Below, piece after piece: positions 8,194-16,968 of a DNA stretch of 64,000 bases (position 1 is its first letter; every line of letters starts with the position of its first letter). This DNA is from Tsukamurella paurometabola DSM 20162 (lineage in GTDB: Bacteria; Actinomycetota; Actinomycetes; Mycobacteriales; Mycobacteriaceae). The notes beneath the pieces are model-generated. The model had not been told where the DNA came from. It ran no database searches and was given only the letters and a program-made list of their open reading frames with translations. The stretch lies in the NCBI RefSeq assembly GCF_000092225.1, contig NC_014158.1, positions 4,315,919-4,379,918 of the forward strand. Reading direction: 5' to 3'. The position numbers were made by a program, and so were the translations under genes.

Positions 8194-10197
8194 TCAGGCC
8201 TCGGCGGCGGCGACCTTCTTCGTCCGGGTGTACAGCGCGTAGACGATGGCGGCGAACAGGATCGCGCCGAGCGCCTCGCCCCAGTGCAGGTAGCCCTCGC
8301 CGATGAAGGGCAGCGCCAGCGGCTCTTCCTTGCCACCGATGATCGGCAGATCGGGAACGCGGTCCGCCAGCACGACGATGCCAGCGTAGAGCACGCCGAA
8401 CAGCGACTCACCCACGATGAGACCGGTCGCCATGAGCGTGCCGAGCCGCTTGCGGCCCTCGGCGTTGTCGGAGCGGTCGGCCCAGCGGTTGTAGTAGTAC
8501 CCGATCGCGGCGCCGATCGGGATCATCAAGGTCACGCTCATCGGCAGGTACATCCCCATGCCCACCGCGAGCGGGGGCAGCCGGAACTTGCCGGAGCGGG
8601 CGAGCGTCTCGTCGATCACGATGACCACAACGCCGATCAGGGCGCCGAGGCCGATGAGTCCCCAGTCGAGGTCGCCGCCGAAAACACCCTCGGAGAGCTT
8701 CGCGAGCAGCGAGGCCTGCGGGGCGGCGAGCGCATTGTCACCCGCGCCCGGGGCGCCCGCGAAGCCGAAGCCCTTCTGCAGCACTCCGAGCACCGGCGGG
8801 ATGATCGCCGAACCGAAGGCCACACCGATCACGAGGGCCACCTGCTGCTTCCACGGGGTGGCGCCCACCAACTGGCCGGTCTTGAGGTCCTGCAGGTTGT
8901 CGTTGGAGATGGTGGCGATGCCGAACACGATGGCGCCAGTGAACAGCGTGTACGCGACGAGCGCGATGGTCTCGTCACCGCTCGACGGGCCGTAGACCGC
9001 GCGGATGAGCAGCGCCGCGGCGAGCACCACAAGGATGCCGACGCCCGAGATGGGGCTGTTGGAGGCGCCGATCAGACCGGCCATGTAGCCGCACACCGAG
9101 GCGACCAGCAAGCCCAGGACGAGCACGAACAGCACGCTGAGTGTGATGATGCCGCCGGCTTTGCCGTCGAGTGGGGTGTCGGTGGTGAACAGCCACAGCA
9201 GCACGCCGATCGGGACCATGGAGACCAGGACGATCCCGGCCACGTAGGGGAACGGGATATCGCGCTCGGTGATGTCGACGAGTTCGCCGTCGCGCCGTTT
9301 GCGCGCCGAGGCGATCGACTCGGCGACGCCGCGCAGCACCGGCCCGAGGATCTTCACCAGGGTCCACACGGCGGCCACCGCGATGGCGCCGGCGCCGATC
9401 AGCCGGATGTCGTTCTTGAAGATGCCGTTGACGACGTCCGAGAAGGCCTCGCCGCCGCCGAGCTCGCCGGAGGTCCAGATGGGCAGGAGCACGAAGTAGG
9501 AGATGACCAGGCCCACGATCATCGCGATGCCCACGGTGACGCCCACGAGGTGGCCCACGCCGATCAGCGCGAAGGACAGGCCGGGGACCACGATGGTGCC
9601 ACCACTACCGATCTTCACCGGGATCGAGATGGACTCGGCGACCACCTTCATCTTGCCGAGCAGGGCGTAGCCCGCGGAGGCGAGCGAGCCGAGCAGGATC
9701 AGGCGCAGGCCGGTCTTGTTCTCCTGGGCTCCCTCGGCGGTATCGCCCACCTTGAGCACCTCGGCGGCGGCCACGCCTTCGGGGAACGGGAGGTCGGACC
9801 CGGTCACCAGGGCTCGCCGCAGCGGGATCGAGTACATGACGCCGAGCACGCCGCCGACGAGGCAGACCAGGGTGGTGGTCCAGTACGGGAAGCCCTGCCA
9901 CCAGCCGATCATCACCAGGCCCGGCAGGATGAACACGATGGCCGAAAGCGTTCCCGCGGCCGACGCGATCGTCTGCACGATGTTGTTCTCGATGATCGAG
10001 TGGTTCGCGAAGTAGCGCAGCAATGCCATCGAGATGACCGCCGCCGGAATCGATGTGGCGAAGGTCAGGCCCACCTTCAGCCCCAGGTAGGCGTTGGCGG
10101 CGGTGAAGACGAGCGTGATGACGGCACCGAGAGCGATGCCGCGGACTGTCAGCTCGTGTACGCCGGATCGCGGCGCGGCGGAAGCCGGACTGGACAT
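8194..10197 (-). CDS. OPT family oligopeptide/metal-chelate transporter
   Basis: A 667-residue integral membrane protein with roughly 14-16 hydrophobic segments covering nearly the whole length. The N-terminus (VRGIALGAVITLVFTAANAY, then GLKVGLTFATSIPAAV) and NNIVQTIASAAG are characteristic of the prokaryotic OPT family, which moves small peptides or metal-siderophore-like chelates, probably by proton symport. ATG 10197 is preceded by AAGGGG at the right distance. It is a single-gene unit, divergent from the LLM oxidoreductase. The substrate cannot be inferred; no peptidase or siderophore gene adjoins it. Confidence 0.9.
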   Translation of the reverse strand: MSSPASAAPRSGVHELTVRGIALGAVITLVFTAANAYLGLKVGLTFATSIPAAVISMALLRYFANHSIIENNIVQTIASAAGTLSAIVFILPGLVMIGWWQGFPYWTTTLVCLVGGVLGVMYSIPLRRALVTGSDLPFPEGVAAAEVLKVGDTAEGAQENKTGLRLILLGSLASAGYALLGKMKVVAESISIPVKIGSGGTIVVPGLSFALIGVGHLVGVTVGIAMIVGLVISYFVLLPIWTSGELGGGEAFSDVVNGIFKNDIRLIGAGAIAVAAVWTLVKILGPVLRGVAESIASARKRRDGELVDITERDIPFPYVAGIVLVSMVPIGVLLWLFTTDTPLDGKAGGIITLSVLFVLVLGLLVASVCGYMAGLIGASNSPISGVGILVVLAAALLIRAVYGPSSGDETIALVAYTLFTGAIVFGIATISNDNLQDLKTGQLVGATPWKQQVALVIGVAFGSAIIPPVLGVLQKGFGFAGAPGAGDNALAAPQASLLAKLSEGVFGGDLDWGLIGLGALIGVVVIVIDETLARSGKFRLPPLAVGMGMYLPMSVTLMIPIGAAIGYYYNRWADRSDNAEGRKRLGTLMATGLIVGESLFGVLYAGIVVLADRVPDLPIIGGKEEPLALPFIGEGYLHWGEALGAILFAAIVYALYTRTKKVAAAEA

Positions 10198-10322
10198 GTG
10201 TACCCCTTATCAGCGGTGAGTGGTCGGGTCGACCGACGAGAAAACCCTAGGACCAAGGCCGCGATCGTATGCCGCAAACGGGGTAGCTCGTGCGGCGAGG
10301 TATCGAGTCGTAGGGTGGATGC

Positions 10323-11231
10323 ATGCGTTTCGGAGTGGTCATCCTGCCTCAATTCCCCTGGCCTGAGGCTCGCCGGCGGTGGCGCAAGGCCGAGGAATTG
10401 GGCTTCGATCATGCGTGGACCTACGACCATCTGTCGTGGCGTTCGCTGGCGGATCAACCCTGGGGCGCGACGATTCCCACGCTCACCGCCGCCGCACTCG
10501 TCACCGACAGCATCCGGCTGGGCACCTTCGTCACCTCGCCGAACTTCCGGCACCCGGTGCCCTTCGCCAAGGATCTGGGAACTGTCGACGAGATCTCCGG
10601 CGGGCGCCTGGTGCTCGGTATCGGCTCCGGTGGAACGGGTTTCGACTCGTACGTCCTGGGCCAGGACGAACTCACCCCACGTCGCCGGCACGACCGGTTC
10701 GTCGAGTTCACCCGTGGACTGGACGCGTTGCTGCGGTACGAGTGCGAGCCCGGCGGCATCAGTTTCGACGGTGAGTTCTTCCGGGCGGTCGACGCCCGGA
10801 TGGTCGGCGATCCGGCGCAGCGCCCGCGGATGCCTTTCGTCCTCGCGACCAACGGGCCGAAGGGGCTGCGCCTGGTGGCGGAGCTCGGGCAGGGCTGGGT
10901 GACAACCGGGCCCGACGGTGCCGAGGGCGACGCGTGGTGGACCCGGGTCGCGGAGCTCAGCAGTCGGCTCGACGATGCGCTCACCGGCGCCGGGCGTGAT
11001 CCGCGAGGTGTCGAACGGCACCTGGCGATCGACTTCAGCGGGACGTACAGCCTGAGCTCACCGGATGCCGCCGACGATGCGGTCGGCCGCGCGACGGAGC
11101 TGGGCTTCACCGACGTGATCGTGCACTGGCCCCGCCCCGAGGACCCCTACCTCGGTACCGAAGACGCCCTCGACGCCTTCGCTTCTCGCCATCTCACCAG
11201 GCGAAAGCGCTTGGCCAGCCGAACCTTTTGA
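10323..11231 (+). CDS. LLM-class (F420/FMN-dependent) oxidoreductase
   Basis: A 302-residue luciferase-like monooxygenase-fold protein. It opens with RFGVVILPQFPW, then AEELGFDHAWTYDHL, a TLTAAALVTDSIRLGTFVTSPNFRHPV block and a GRLVLGIGSGGTG segment. The short length and absence of a flavin-reductase partner favour an F420-dependent enzyme, as is common in actinobacteria, but cofactor and substrate are not decided by sequence. The start at ATG 10323 has TAGGGT at 10311-10316, 6 nt upstream, suggesting leaderless transcription. The accessory islet begins right after the stop. Confidence 0.88.
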   Translation: MRFGVVILPQFPWPEARRRWRKAEELGFDHAWTYDHLSWRSLADQPWGATIPTLTAAALVTDSIRLGTFVTSPNFRHPVPFAKDLGTVDEISGGRLVLGIGSGGTGFDSYVLGQDELTPRRRHDRFVEFTRGLDALLRYECEPGGISFDGEFFRAVDARMVGDPAQRPRMPFVLATNGPKGLRLVAELGQGWVTTGPDGAEGDAWWTRVAELSSRLDDALTGAGRDPRGVERHLAIDFSGTYSLSSPDAADDAVGRATELGFTDVIVHWPRPEDPYLGTEDALDAFASRHLTRRKRLASRTF

Positions 11232-11368
11232 CAATTTTCTTCATCGAAACGGCACCTCTCAGTTGCGATTAGCGCAGGCGCATCACCCGATTGGTTCTAA
11301 ACACGGTTCAAGGTGGGTCCGTCTGGCTGCGGCGATCAAGCCAGCAATCGGCGTCAGTGTCTCACCGA

Positions 11369-12133
11369 TTACACATGCGCCGAAAATCCGCTTGACACCG
11401 CATCGTCAATGAATTCTGACGCCGTCCCGGAAATTCGTCCGATTCCTTCTGAGACAGTCACGAACCAAACAACTTGCGTAGCATTGTCGACACACAAAAA
11501 TCTTACCCTTTTGCGGTCTCCCAAGCTCCACACCGGGCAGAGATTCTTAATTTCAGGTCGATCTAAATCCGGCAGTTCCTTGAAATTTTCGTCCTCGAAA
11601 ACGAATGGAAATGGATCTGTGTTCGAGTTCGAAATTCGGCGCTCAATGGTGTCCCGATGGCCGATACCGAGGGGTTTAAATACGTCTACAGGTGCCGGTC
11701 CGCCGAATGTCCAGTGGTCGAAGAATCCGGCGTGGACTGTTGCTAGTTGCTTGAGATCTTCGGGATACCCAGCGGGAAACCCCTCGTTCTGCGGCAGAGG
11801 GCCGAGCCTGGCGGTCAGGTAGGGCTCCTTTTCGTCGTGGGTTGTGAAGGCGTAGGTGAGGACCGGTTCTGGTTTGGCGTTTTCGAGGTCGGGGCGGGTG
11901 AATTCTGCGATGAATAGGTCGACTGCGTGTTCGTGGATGTAGCTGGTCATTAGCGGCAGTGTTTCGCGCAGGGCTGCATTGTCGGGGTTGTCGAGGAAGG
12001 CTCGAACGCCTTCGGGGCCGCCGAGGCGGGCGGCGTCGATCCAGGTCCGCGGCACGCTCGGGGGGACCTTATCGAGGTCGTAGATCGGAGCCAGTGTTCG
12101 GCTGGTGAGTTGTTCCATAACGTCTGTGCGCAC
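11369..12133 (-). CDS. Hypothetical soluble protein in a low-GC islet
   Basis: 254 residues with no membrane segment or signal peptide; family not recognised. The protein is acidic with many aromatic residues (HAGFFDHWTFGGPAPVDVF in the middle) and ends with a beta-rich stretch and ASEFIDDAVSS. That ending is loosely like SUKH/SMI1-type immunity proteins, but too weak to claim. Base composition is clearly foreign: 27 of 60 bases are G/C at 11461-11520 and 30 of 60 at 11521-11580, against about 70% around it. Start GTG 12133 has GGAAG upstream; ATG 12118 is an alternative. It probably arrived by transfer with the FGE remnant. Confidence 0.6.
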   Translation of the reverse strand: MRTDVMEQLTSRTLAPIYDLDKVPPSVPRTWIDAARLGGPEGVRAFLDNPDNAALRETLPLMTSYIHEHAVDLFIAEFTRPDLENAKPEPVLTYAFTTHDEKEPYLTARLGPLPQNEGFPAGYPEDLKQLATVHAGFFDHWTFGGPAPVDVFKPLGIGHRDTIERRISNSNTDPFPFVFEDENFKELPDLDRPEIKNLCPVWSLGDRKRVRFLCVDNATQVVWFVTVSEGIGRISGTASEFIDDAVSSGFSAHV

Positions 12134-12232
12134 GTTGCTTCTTCCGTCCGAAAGCTGCTGCGGTAGTGGTCAATTGTATCGTCGGTCACGTAGTTGAACA
12201 TGACTCGCTGACGTGTTTCTGCTGCCCTGGCG

Positions 12233-12766
12233 CTAATGGTTGGCGATGGTGCGGAAGCCGATGTGGGTGCTGGTGGTGAGTGGCGTGGCGTGGCCGCGGG
12301 CGGTGGTGCGGTAGCGGGCACAATAGCTGGCGTTGCAGAGGTAGCTTCCGCCGCGTAGGACACGGTCGGGGGCAGTAGGGTCATCGATGAGGGGGTCAGT
12401 GACGAGTTGCCCGGATTCGATGCGGTCGCGGTAGGCATTGGTGGTGAAGCTGTCTGCGCACCACTCCCATACGTTGCCGACGGTGTTGTAGAGACCGAAG
12501 TCGTTGTAGAGACCGAAGTCGTTGGGCGCGAAGGAGCGCACTGGGACCGTCCCGATTGAGTACTCCGGCGGAATACCGGGGAAGGTCCCGCGGAAGATGT
12601 TCAGCTTCCGCGGCTCGTCTGCATCGGTGGGTGGTCGGCCGCCCCACGGATACGGTTGCCCGGTGAGTGTGCCGCGAGCTGCCGCTTCCCACTGCGCTTC
12701 ACTGGGCAGCGCACGGTCGGCCCACCGGCAGTACGCCAGCGCATCAGCATGCGAGACGTGCACCAC
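12233..12766 (-). pseudogene. Formylglycine-generating enzyme (SUMF1-like), 5'-truncated remnant
   Basis: The frame encodes only the C-terminal ~177 residues of a formylglycine-generating enzyme, whose bacterial forms are ~280-310 residues. Present: VVHVSHADALAYCRWA, LPSEAQWEAAARG, YPWGG, TVGNVWEWCADSF and RVLRGGSYLC followed by NASYCARYR. The last holds the two copper-binding active-site cysteines (C-x4-C) that convert sulfatase Cys to formylglycine. The frame stays open to 12889 but sequence upstream of about LDDHQ is unlike FGE and has no start codon. A six-residue duplication (DFGLYN) sits before TVGNVWEW. No sulfatase is nearby. Missing N-terminus plus the duplication indicate a decayed gene. 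Confidence 0.75.
12485..12520. repeat. 18-bp perfect tandem duplication inside the FGE remnant
   Basis: Two adjacent identical 18-bp units (12485-12502, 12503-12520) insert six residues in frame just before the conserved NVWEWC block. It is absent from the family consensus, so probably a slippage duplication after the gene was released from selection. Confidence 0.85.
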
Positions 12767-12848
12767 CTGATGGTCGTCAAGTTTGGCGACGTTGGACCCA
12801 AAATTGGCACGCCGCAGATGACACCCATTCGACTGCTTATGCGGTTGT

Positions 12849-13144
12849 TCATGTGAGTGCGGCGAGGGTGAAACCGAGACCGAGGACCATCACCGCCAGG
12901 GTGATCAAAGAGGCCATGATGATTTGATCGACCCGCAACCGATACAGCGCCCAGGTCTGCGACGCCGCCCAAACGACCGCACTGTCGCCGGGATATCCCC
13001 GGCTGTTGCGGCTCCGAACCGGAACCCTCCCCCAGCCCCGCCGGCGGGGGTGGGATCGGGTTGGTTGAGCGCGTGTAGGGCGTCGGCGGCCAATTCGATC
13101 CGCCGATGGTCATACAACAACTCCTGCGGCTGCCTCGCGGCATG
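12849..13144 (-). pseudogene. Degenerate protein-like stretch upstream of the FGE remnant
   Basis: Two overlapping minus-strand frames each look coding over part of this stretch. The upstream part reads LLYDHRRIELAADALHAL. The downstream part, in another frame, reads WAASQTWALYRLRVDQ, then a 20-residue hydrophobic segment, then a stop (12849-12851). One frameshift near 13000 would join them into a single C-terminal fragment ending in a membrane helix. No family is recognised and no plausible start exists (a stop sits at 13145-13147). I read it as the remnant of another gene in the islet; chance open frames in GC-rich DNA remain possible. Confidence 0.35.
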
Positions 13145-13192
13145 TCAGCGCCGCGCACCGTGTTTTAACCCCGCCCGGGTTTCCAGGTCCGC

Positions 13193-13588
13193 CTACGCCC
13201 CGCTGATCCAGCATTGACCACCTGCACATCCACCACACCGCCCCGACCATGGCGGCAACAGCATCCCCACAGACAGTGCCGGCGGCGGGGCATCTGTACC
13301 GTCTCTGTCCGCGTCCGAGGTGCTGGGATCGGGGTCGGGGTCATCGTCGGCAGAACCCGTGGTGATAGCGGTGAGGACACCGACATCGATCAGCTCCCCA
13401 ACCACGGTCGCGGCGGCTGAGTCGGTGGCTGCATCCCGGCCCGGATCGATGAGCAGAGCACCCGCAGGGATGCCGCTCGGATCTTGCGGCGTCACGCCCT
13501 CAGGCTGCTCAACACAAGCCTTGTGCGCAGGCCGGGCGCGACGGGCGTAGGTTCGATGTGCGAACCAGCCCGGTGACCCACCGGGCAC
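13193..13588 (-). CDS. Uncertain open frame, 131 codons
   Basis: An open frame between the decayed islet and the DUF475 gene, divergent from the latter. The predicted product has a fairly natural middle (IPAGALLIDPGRDAATDSAAATVVGE), an Asp/Pro-rich linker and a Cys/Gly-rich end, but no recognisable family, no clear ribosome site and no signal peptide. It overlaps the likely promoter region of the DUF475 gene. It may be spurious. Confidence 0.22.
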   Translation of the reverse strand: MPGGSPGWFAHRTYARRARPAHKACVEQPEGVTPQDPSGIPAGALLIDPGRDAATDSAAATVVGELIDVGVLTAITTGSADDDPDPDPSTSDADRDGTDAPPPALSVGMLLPPWSGRCGGCAGGQCWISGA

Positions 13589-13609
13589 GAACCCACGGAA
13601 AGGCGCCCG

Positions 13610-14704
13610 GTGGCACTGCGGACCTTCGGACTCTCGATCGTCGTGACGATCGCCGCCCTGATCGTCGCCTTCCTCTACGGCGGCCCCCAGGCCCTACTGC
13701 TCACCGCGATCCTGGGCGTCCTGGAGATCAGCCTGTCGTTCGACAACGCGGTGATCAACGCGACGGTGCTGCGCCGGATGAGCGACTTCTGGCAGAAGAT
13801 GTTCCTCACCGTGGGCATCCTGATCGCCGTGGTGGGCATGCGGCTGTTGTTTCCGCTGGCCATCGTGTGGATCACCGCGGGTCTCGACCCGGTGCACGCC
13901 ATGCGACTCGCGCTCAACCCGCCCACCGACGGCTCCCCCACGTACGAATCTCTCGTGACCGCGGCGCACCCCCAGATCGCGGCCTTCGGCGGCATCTTCC
14001 TGCTGATGCTCTTCCTCGACTTCGTACTCGCGGAGAAGGACGTCACCTGGCTCAGCTGGATCGAGAAGCCCCTGGAGAAGATCGGCCGGCTCGACCAGCT
14101 GTCCGTGGTGATCGCCTCCGGCGCGCTGCTCTACACCGCGATGTACATCGCTCACCCCGGCGAGGAGACCACGGTGCTCGTCGCCGGTCTGCTGGGAATG
14201 ATGACGTACCTGGTGGTGAACGGCCTCGGCGAGCTCTTCCACATCGACGAGGAAGCGGAGATCGCCGACCTCGACGCCGAGAGCAAGCCGAACAGCGGAC
14301 CATCGGAGCTGGCGAAGGCGGCCGGTAAGGCGGGCTTCTTCCTGTTCCTCTACCTCGAGGTGCTCGACGCGTCGTTCTCCTTCGATGGGGTGATCGGCGC
14401 GTTCGCGATCACCGCTGATCCGATCATCATCGCCCTGGGCCTCGGCTTGATCGGCGCGATGTTCGTCCGGTCCATCACCGTGTACCTGGTGCGCCAGGGC
14501 ACGCTGTCGCAGTACGTGTACCTCGAACACGGGGCGCACTGGGCGATCGGTGCGCTCGCCGTGATCCTGTTGTACTCGATCGGCACCCCGGTACCCGAGG
14601 TGGTGACCGGCCTGATCGGACTCGTGCTGATCATCGCGGCGCTGATCTCCAGCGTGGTCCGCAACCGGCGTGAGGGCGCCACGCCGGTTCCTGTGGATGC
14701 CTAA
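13610..14704 (+). CDS. DUF475 (TerC-like) integral membrane protein
   Basis: 364 residues, about nine hydrophobic segments. The sequence has the internal two-fold pattern of the TerC/DUF475 group: LEISLSFDNAVINA in the first half and LEVLDASFSFDGVIGAFAIT in the second, each carrying acidic residues inside a membrane helix, as expected for a metal-ion transporter of the LysE/TerC superfamily. The group is linked to manganese export or tellurite resistance in other bacteria; the ion here is not known. GTG 13610 has GGAAAGG upstream. It is a single-gene unit. Confidence 0.85.
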   Translation: MALRTFGLSIVVTIAALIVAFLYGGPQALLLTAILGVLEISLSFDNAVINATVLRRMSDFWQKMFLTVGILIAVVGMRLLFPLAIVWITAGLDPVHAMRLALNPPTDGSPTYESLVTAAHPQIAAFGGIFLLMLFLDFVLAEKDVTWLSWIEKPLEKIGRLDQLSVVIASGALLYTAMYIAHPGEETTVLVAGLLGMMTYLVVNGLGELFHIDEEAEIADLDAESKPNSGPSELAKAAGKAGFFLFLYLEVLDASFSFDGVIGAFAITADPIIIALGLGLIGAMFVRSITVYLVRQGTLSQYVYLEHGAHWAIGALAVILLYSIGTPVPEVVTGLIGLVLIIAALISSVVRNRREGATPVPVDA

Positions 14705-14812
14705 CGGCACTTTGGTTATCCGTTACCGAAGCTTTCCCTACCGCTCACGTCGCCCTGAGACATTGTCGCTGATTTACTCAGCCGATCCCCGCTTCAGCCC
14801 CGAGGGAGTCTC

Positions 14813-16867
14813 ATGCGCCTGCCCAACCTGCGTCTGCTCGTCGATCACGACGGCCAGTCCGCGCGCTCGCACACCACCTGCAAGTACAAGTGCGGCGAGC
14901 AGTGTTTCCGCCCCCACGACAACACGTCCGACAACGAGTACTTCGGCGATCTGACCCGCCGCACCATTCTCAAGGGTGCGGGCATCGCGGCCGTGGGCGT
15001 GGGCGCCACCACGGTGCTCGCCGCCTGTGGCGACGCGAGCACCGGCTCCGCCGGTTCGTCCTCAGCGGGTTCGGCAGCAGGTGCCGATATCAAGGCTCCC
15101 GGACTGAATTTCACCTCGGTGGCCGCGAACAGCGAAGACCGCGTCGTGATTCCGGAAGGTTACGAGCAGGCCGTGGTGATCGCCTGGGGTGATCCGGTGC
15201 TGCCGGGCGCGCCGAAGTTCGACTTCGACAACCAGACTCCGGAGGCGCAGGCCCAACAGTTCGGCTACAACAACGATTTCACCGATCTGATCGAGGTGGA
15301 CGGTAAGCCGGACACGTATCTGATGGTGTGCAACCAGGAGTACACCACCGGAAAGCACATGTTCAAGGGCTACGACGAGAAGAACCCCACCGAGAATCAG
15401 GTGCGGGTCGAGATGGCCGCGCACGGCCTCACTGTCGTGGAGGTGAAGGGCGAGCCGGGCTCCGGCAAGCTGACTCCTGTTCTGGGCGAATACAATCGGC
15501 GCGTCACCGCATCGACGGAGTTCGAGCTGCGCGGCCCCGCCGCCGGTTCGTGGTTCGTCAAGACCGCCGCCGATCCCACGGGCACCCGGGTACTGGGCAC
15601 CATCGCGAACTGCTCCGGCGGCATCACCCCCTGGGGCACCATGCTGTCCGGCGAGGAGAACTACACCAACTACTTCTCCGGCGCCGACACCCCGCCGATC
15701 GACGGCCTCAAGGAGGGTTGGAAGCGGTACGGACTGGGCAAGGACTCGGACTACCACAACTGGGGTAAATACGAGGACCGGTTCAACCTGGCCAAGGAGA
15801 TCAACGAGGCCAACCGATTCGGCTACATCGTCGAGCTCAATCCCCACGATCCGCGCTCCACGCCGGTGAAGCACTCGGCCATGGGCCGGTTCAAGCACGA
15901 GGGCTCCAACATCCATGTGACCTCGAACGGCACTGTGGTGGCGTATTCGGGTGACGACTCGAAATTCGAGTACATCTACAAGTTCGTCTCGTCGCGGAAG
16001 ATCCAGCAGGGCAAGGGGCCCGCCGCAATGGAGTCGAACATGCGGATCCTCGACGAGGGCACTCTGTACGTGGCCAAGTTCGAGGGCCCGAAGGTCGAGG
16101 ACGGCAAGGTTCCGGCGGGCGGGTACAAGGGAACCGGAAAGTGGATCGCCTTGCTCACGGTGGACGCATCCGGCAAGGCGACCTCGCACATCGACGGCAT
16201 GCCGCCGGAGAACGTCGCGGTGTACACCCGGGTGGCCGCCGATAAGGCCGGCGCCACCAAGATGGACCGCCCGGAGGACATCCAGCCGCACCCGAAGACC
16301 GGGAAGGTGTACTGCGCGCTGACCAACAACAGCGACCGCGGTACCGAGGGCAAGGCCGGTATCGACGCGGCCAACCCCCGGGTGAAGAACAAGAACGGCC
16401 AGATCCTGGAGATCACCGACGATCACACCGGCACCGAGTTCTCCTGGGACCTGCTGCTGGTGTGCGGCGATCCCGCCGCGGCCGACACCTACTACGGCGG
16501 TTACGACAAGAGCAAGGTGTCGCGCATCAGCTGCCCCGACAACGTGGCCTTCGACTCGTTCGGCAACCTGTGGATCTCGACCGACGGCACCCAGGACACC
16601 TTCAAGAGCAACGACGGCCTGTTCGGCGTGGTGCTGGAGGGCAAGGACCGGGGCCTGACGAAGCAGTTCCTCACTGTGCCCTACGGCGCCGAGACATGCG
16701 GTCCCGTCATCCGAGACAACCGCGTTCTTGTCGCAGTTCAGCATCCGGGTGAGACGGACGACGGAGGCGCCGGCAGCCCCACCTCGCACTGGCCCGACGG
16801 CGGCACGAACGAGCCGCGACCTGCGGTGGTCGCCGTTTGGAAGACGAGCGGCAACATCGGCACGTAG
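14813..16867 (+). CDS. PhoX-family (DUF839) Tat-exported phosphatase lipoprotein
   Basis: 684 residues. A ~45-residue pre-sequence with CKYKCGEQC is typical of actinobacterial PhoX members. It precedes a twin-arginine signal (TRRTILKG, RR near residue 49) and a lipobox ending LAAC near residue 71, so it is a folded, membrane-anchored extracytoplasmic enzyme. Family blocks include TPWGTMLSGEENYTNYF, GRFKHEG and RPEDIQPHP. PhoX enzymes are calcium/iron phosphomonoesterases; the physiological substrate is inferred. ATG 14813 has GGGAG upstream. A strong hairpin follows the stop. No Pho-box could be identified by eye. Confidence 0.88.
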   Translation: MRLPNLRLLVDHDGQSARSHTTCKYKCGEQCFRPHDNTSDNEYFGDLTRRTILKGAGIAAVGVGATTVLAACGDASTGSAGSSSAGSAAGADIKAPGLNFTSVAANSEDRVVIPEGYEQAVVIAWGDPVLPGAPKFDFDNQTPEAQAQQFGYNNDFTDLIEVDGKPDTYLMVCNQEYTTGKHMFKGYDEKNPTENQVRVEMAAHGLTVVEVKGEPGSGKLTPVLGEYNRRVTASTEFELRGPAAGSWFVKTAADPTGTRVLGTIANCSGGITPWGTMLSGEENYTNYFSGADTPPIDGLKEGWKRYGLGKDSDYHNWGKYEDRFNLAKEINEANRFGYIVELNPHDPRSTPVKHSAMGRFKHEGSNIHVTSNGTVVAYSGDDSKFEYIYKFVSSRKIQQGKGPAAMESNMRILDEGTLYVAKFEGPKVEDGKVPAGGYKGTGKWIALLTVDASGKATSHIDGMPPENVAVYTRVAADKAGATKMDRPEDIQPHPKTGKVYCALTNNSDRGTEGKAGIDAANPRVKNKNGQILEITDDHTGTEFSWDLLLVCGDPAAADTYYGGYDKSKVSRISCPDNVAFDSFGNLWISTDGTQDTFKSNDGLFGVVLEGKDRGLTKQFLTVPYGAETCGPVIRDNRVLVAVQHPGETDDGGAGSPTSHWPDGGTNEPRPAVVAVWKTSGNIGT

Positions 16868-16905
16868 CGACTGCGCCGCTTCTGCGGCAATCGATCCGGC
16901 CACCC

Positions 16906-16944
16906 GACGGTGCCGGTCCCGCCACTCGGGGGACCGGCACCGTC
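16906..16944 (+). terminator. Hairpin terminator after the PhoX gene
   Basis: A perfect 15-bp stem (16906-16920 with 16930-16944) with a 9-nt loop and no T-run; it also insulates the MarR gene that starts 25 bp further on. Confidence 0.7.
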
Positions 16945-16968
16945 CGATTCTTGCCTAGTATCGAGGCC

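Larger units (their letters stand above)
12767..13609. other. Gene-poor stretch of the islet
   Basis: This ~840-bp stretch holds the degenerate minus-strand sequence (12849-13144) and the uncertain 131-codon frame (13193-13588). Just before the DUF475 gene is a 7-bp hairpin, CCCGGTG-ACC-CACCGGG (13569-13585), followed by the ribosome site GGAAAGG at 13597-13603. No tRNA, att repeat or transposase was seen. Confidence 0.5.

Noticed and set aside
8284..10902. Long His/Asp/Gln-rich frame opposite the OPT transporter
   Set aside because: Composition mirrors hydrophobic codons of the opposite strand; no start context or family.
11369..12133. Unknown islet protein as a SUKH-type immunity protein
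   Set aside because: Only the ending (ASEFIDDAV) and general build resemble the family; no toxin gene is adjacent. Too weak to assign.
12233..12766. FGE remnant as a diversity-generating retroelement target
   Set aside because: The C-type-lectin/FGE fold suggested it, but there is no reverse transcriptase or template repeat in the window, and the C-terminus matches ordinary catalytic FGE.
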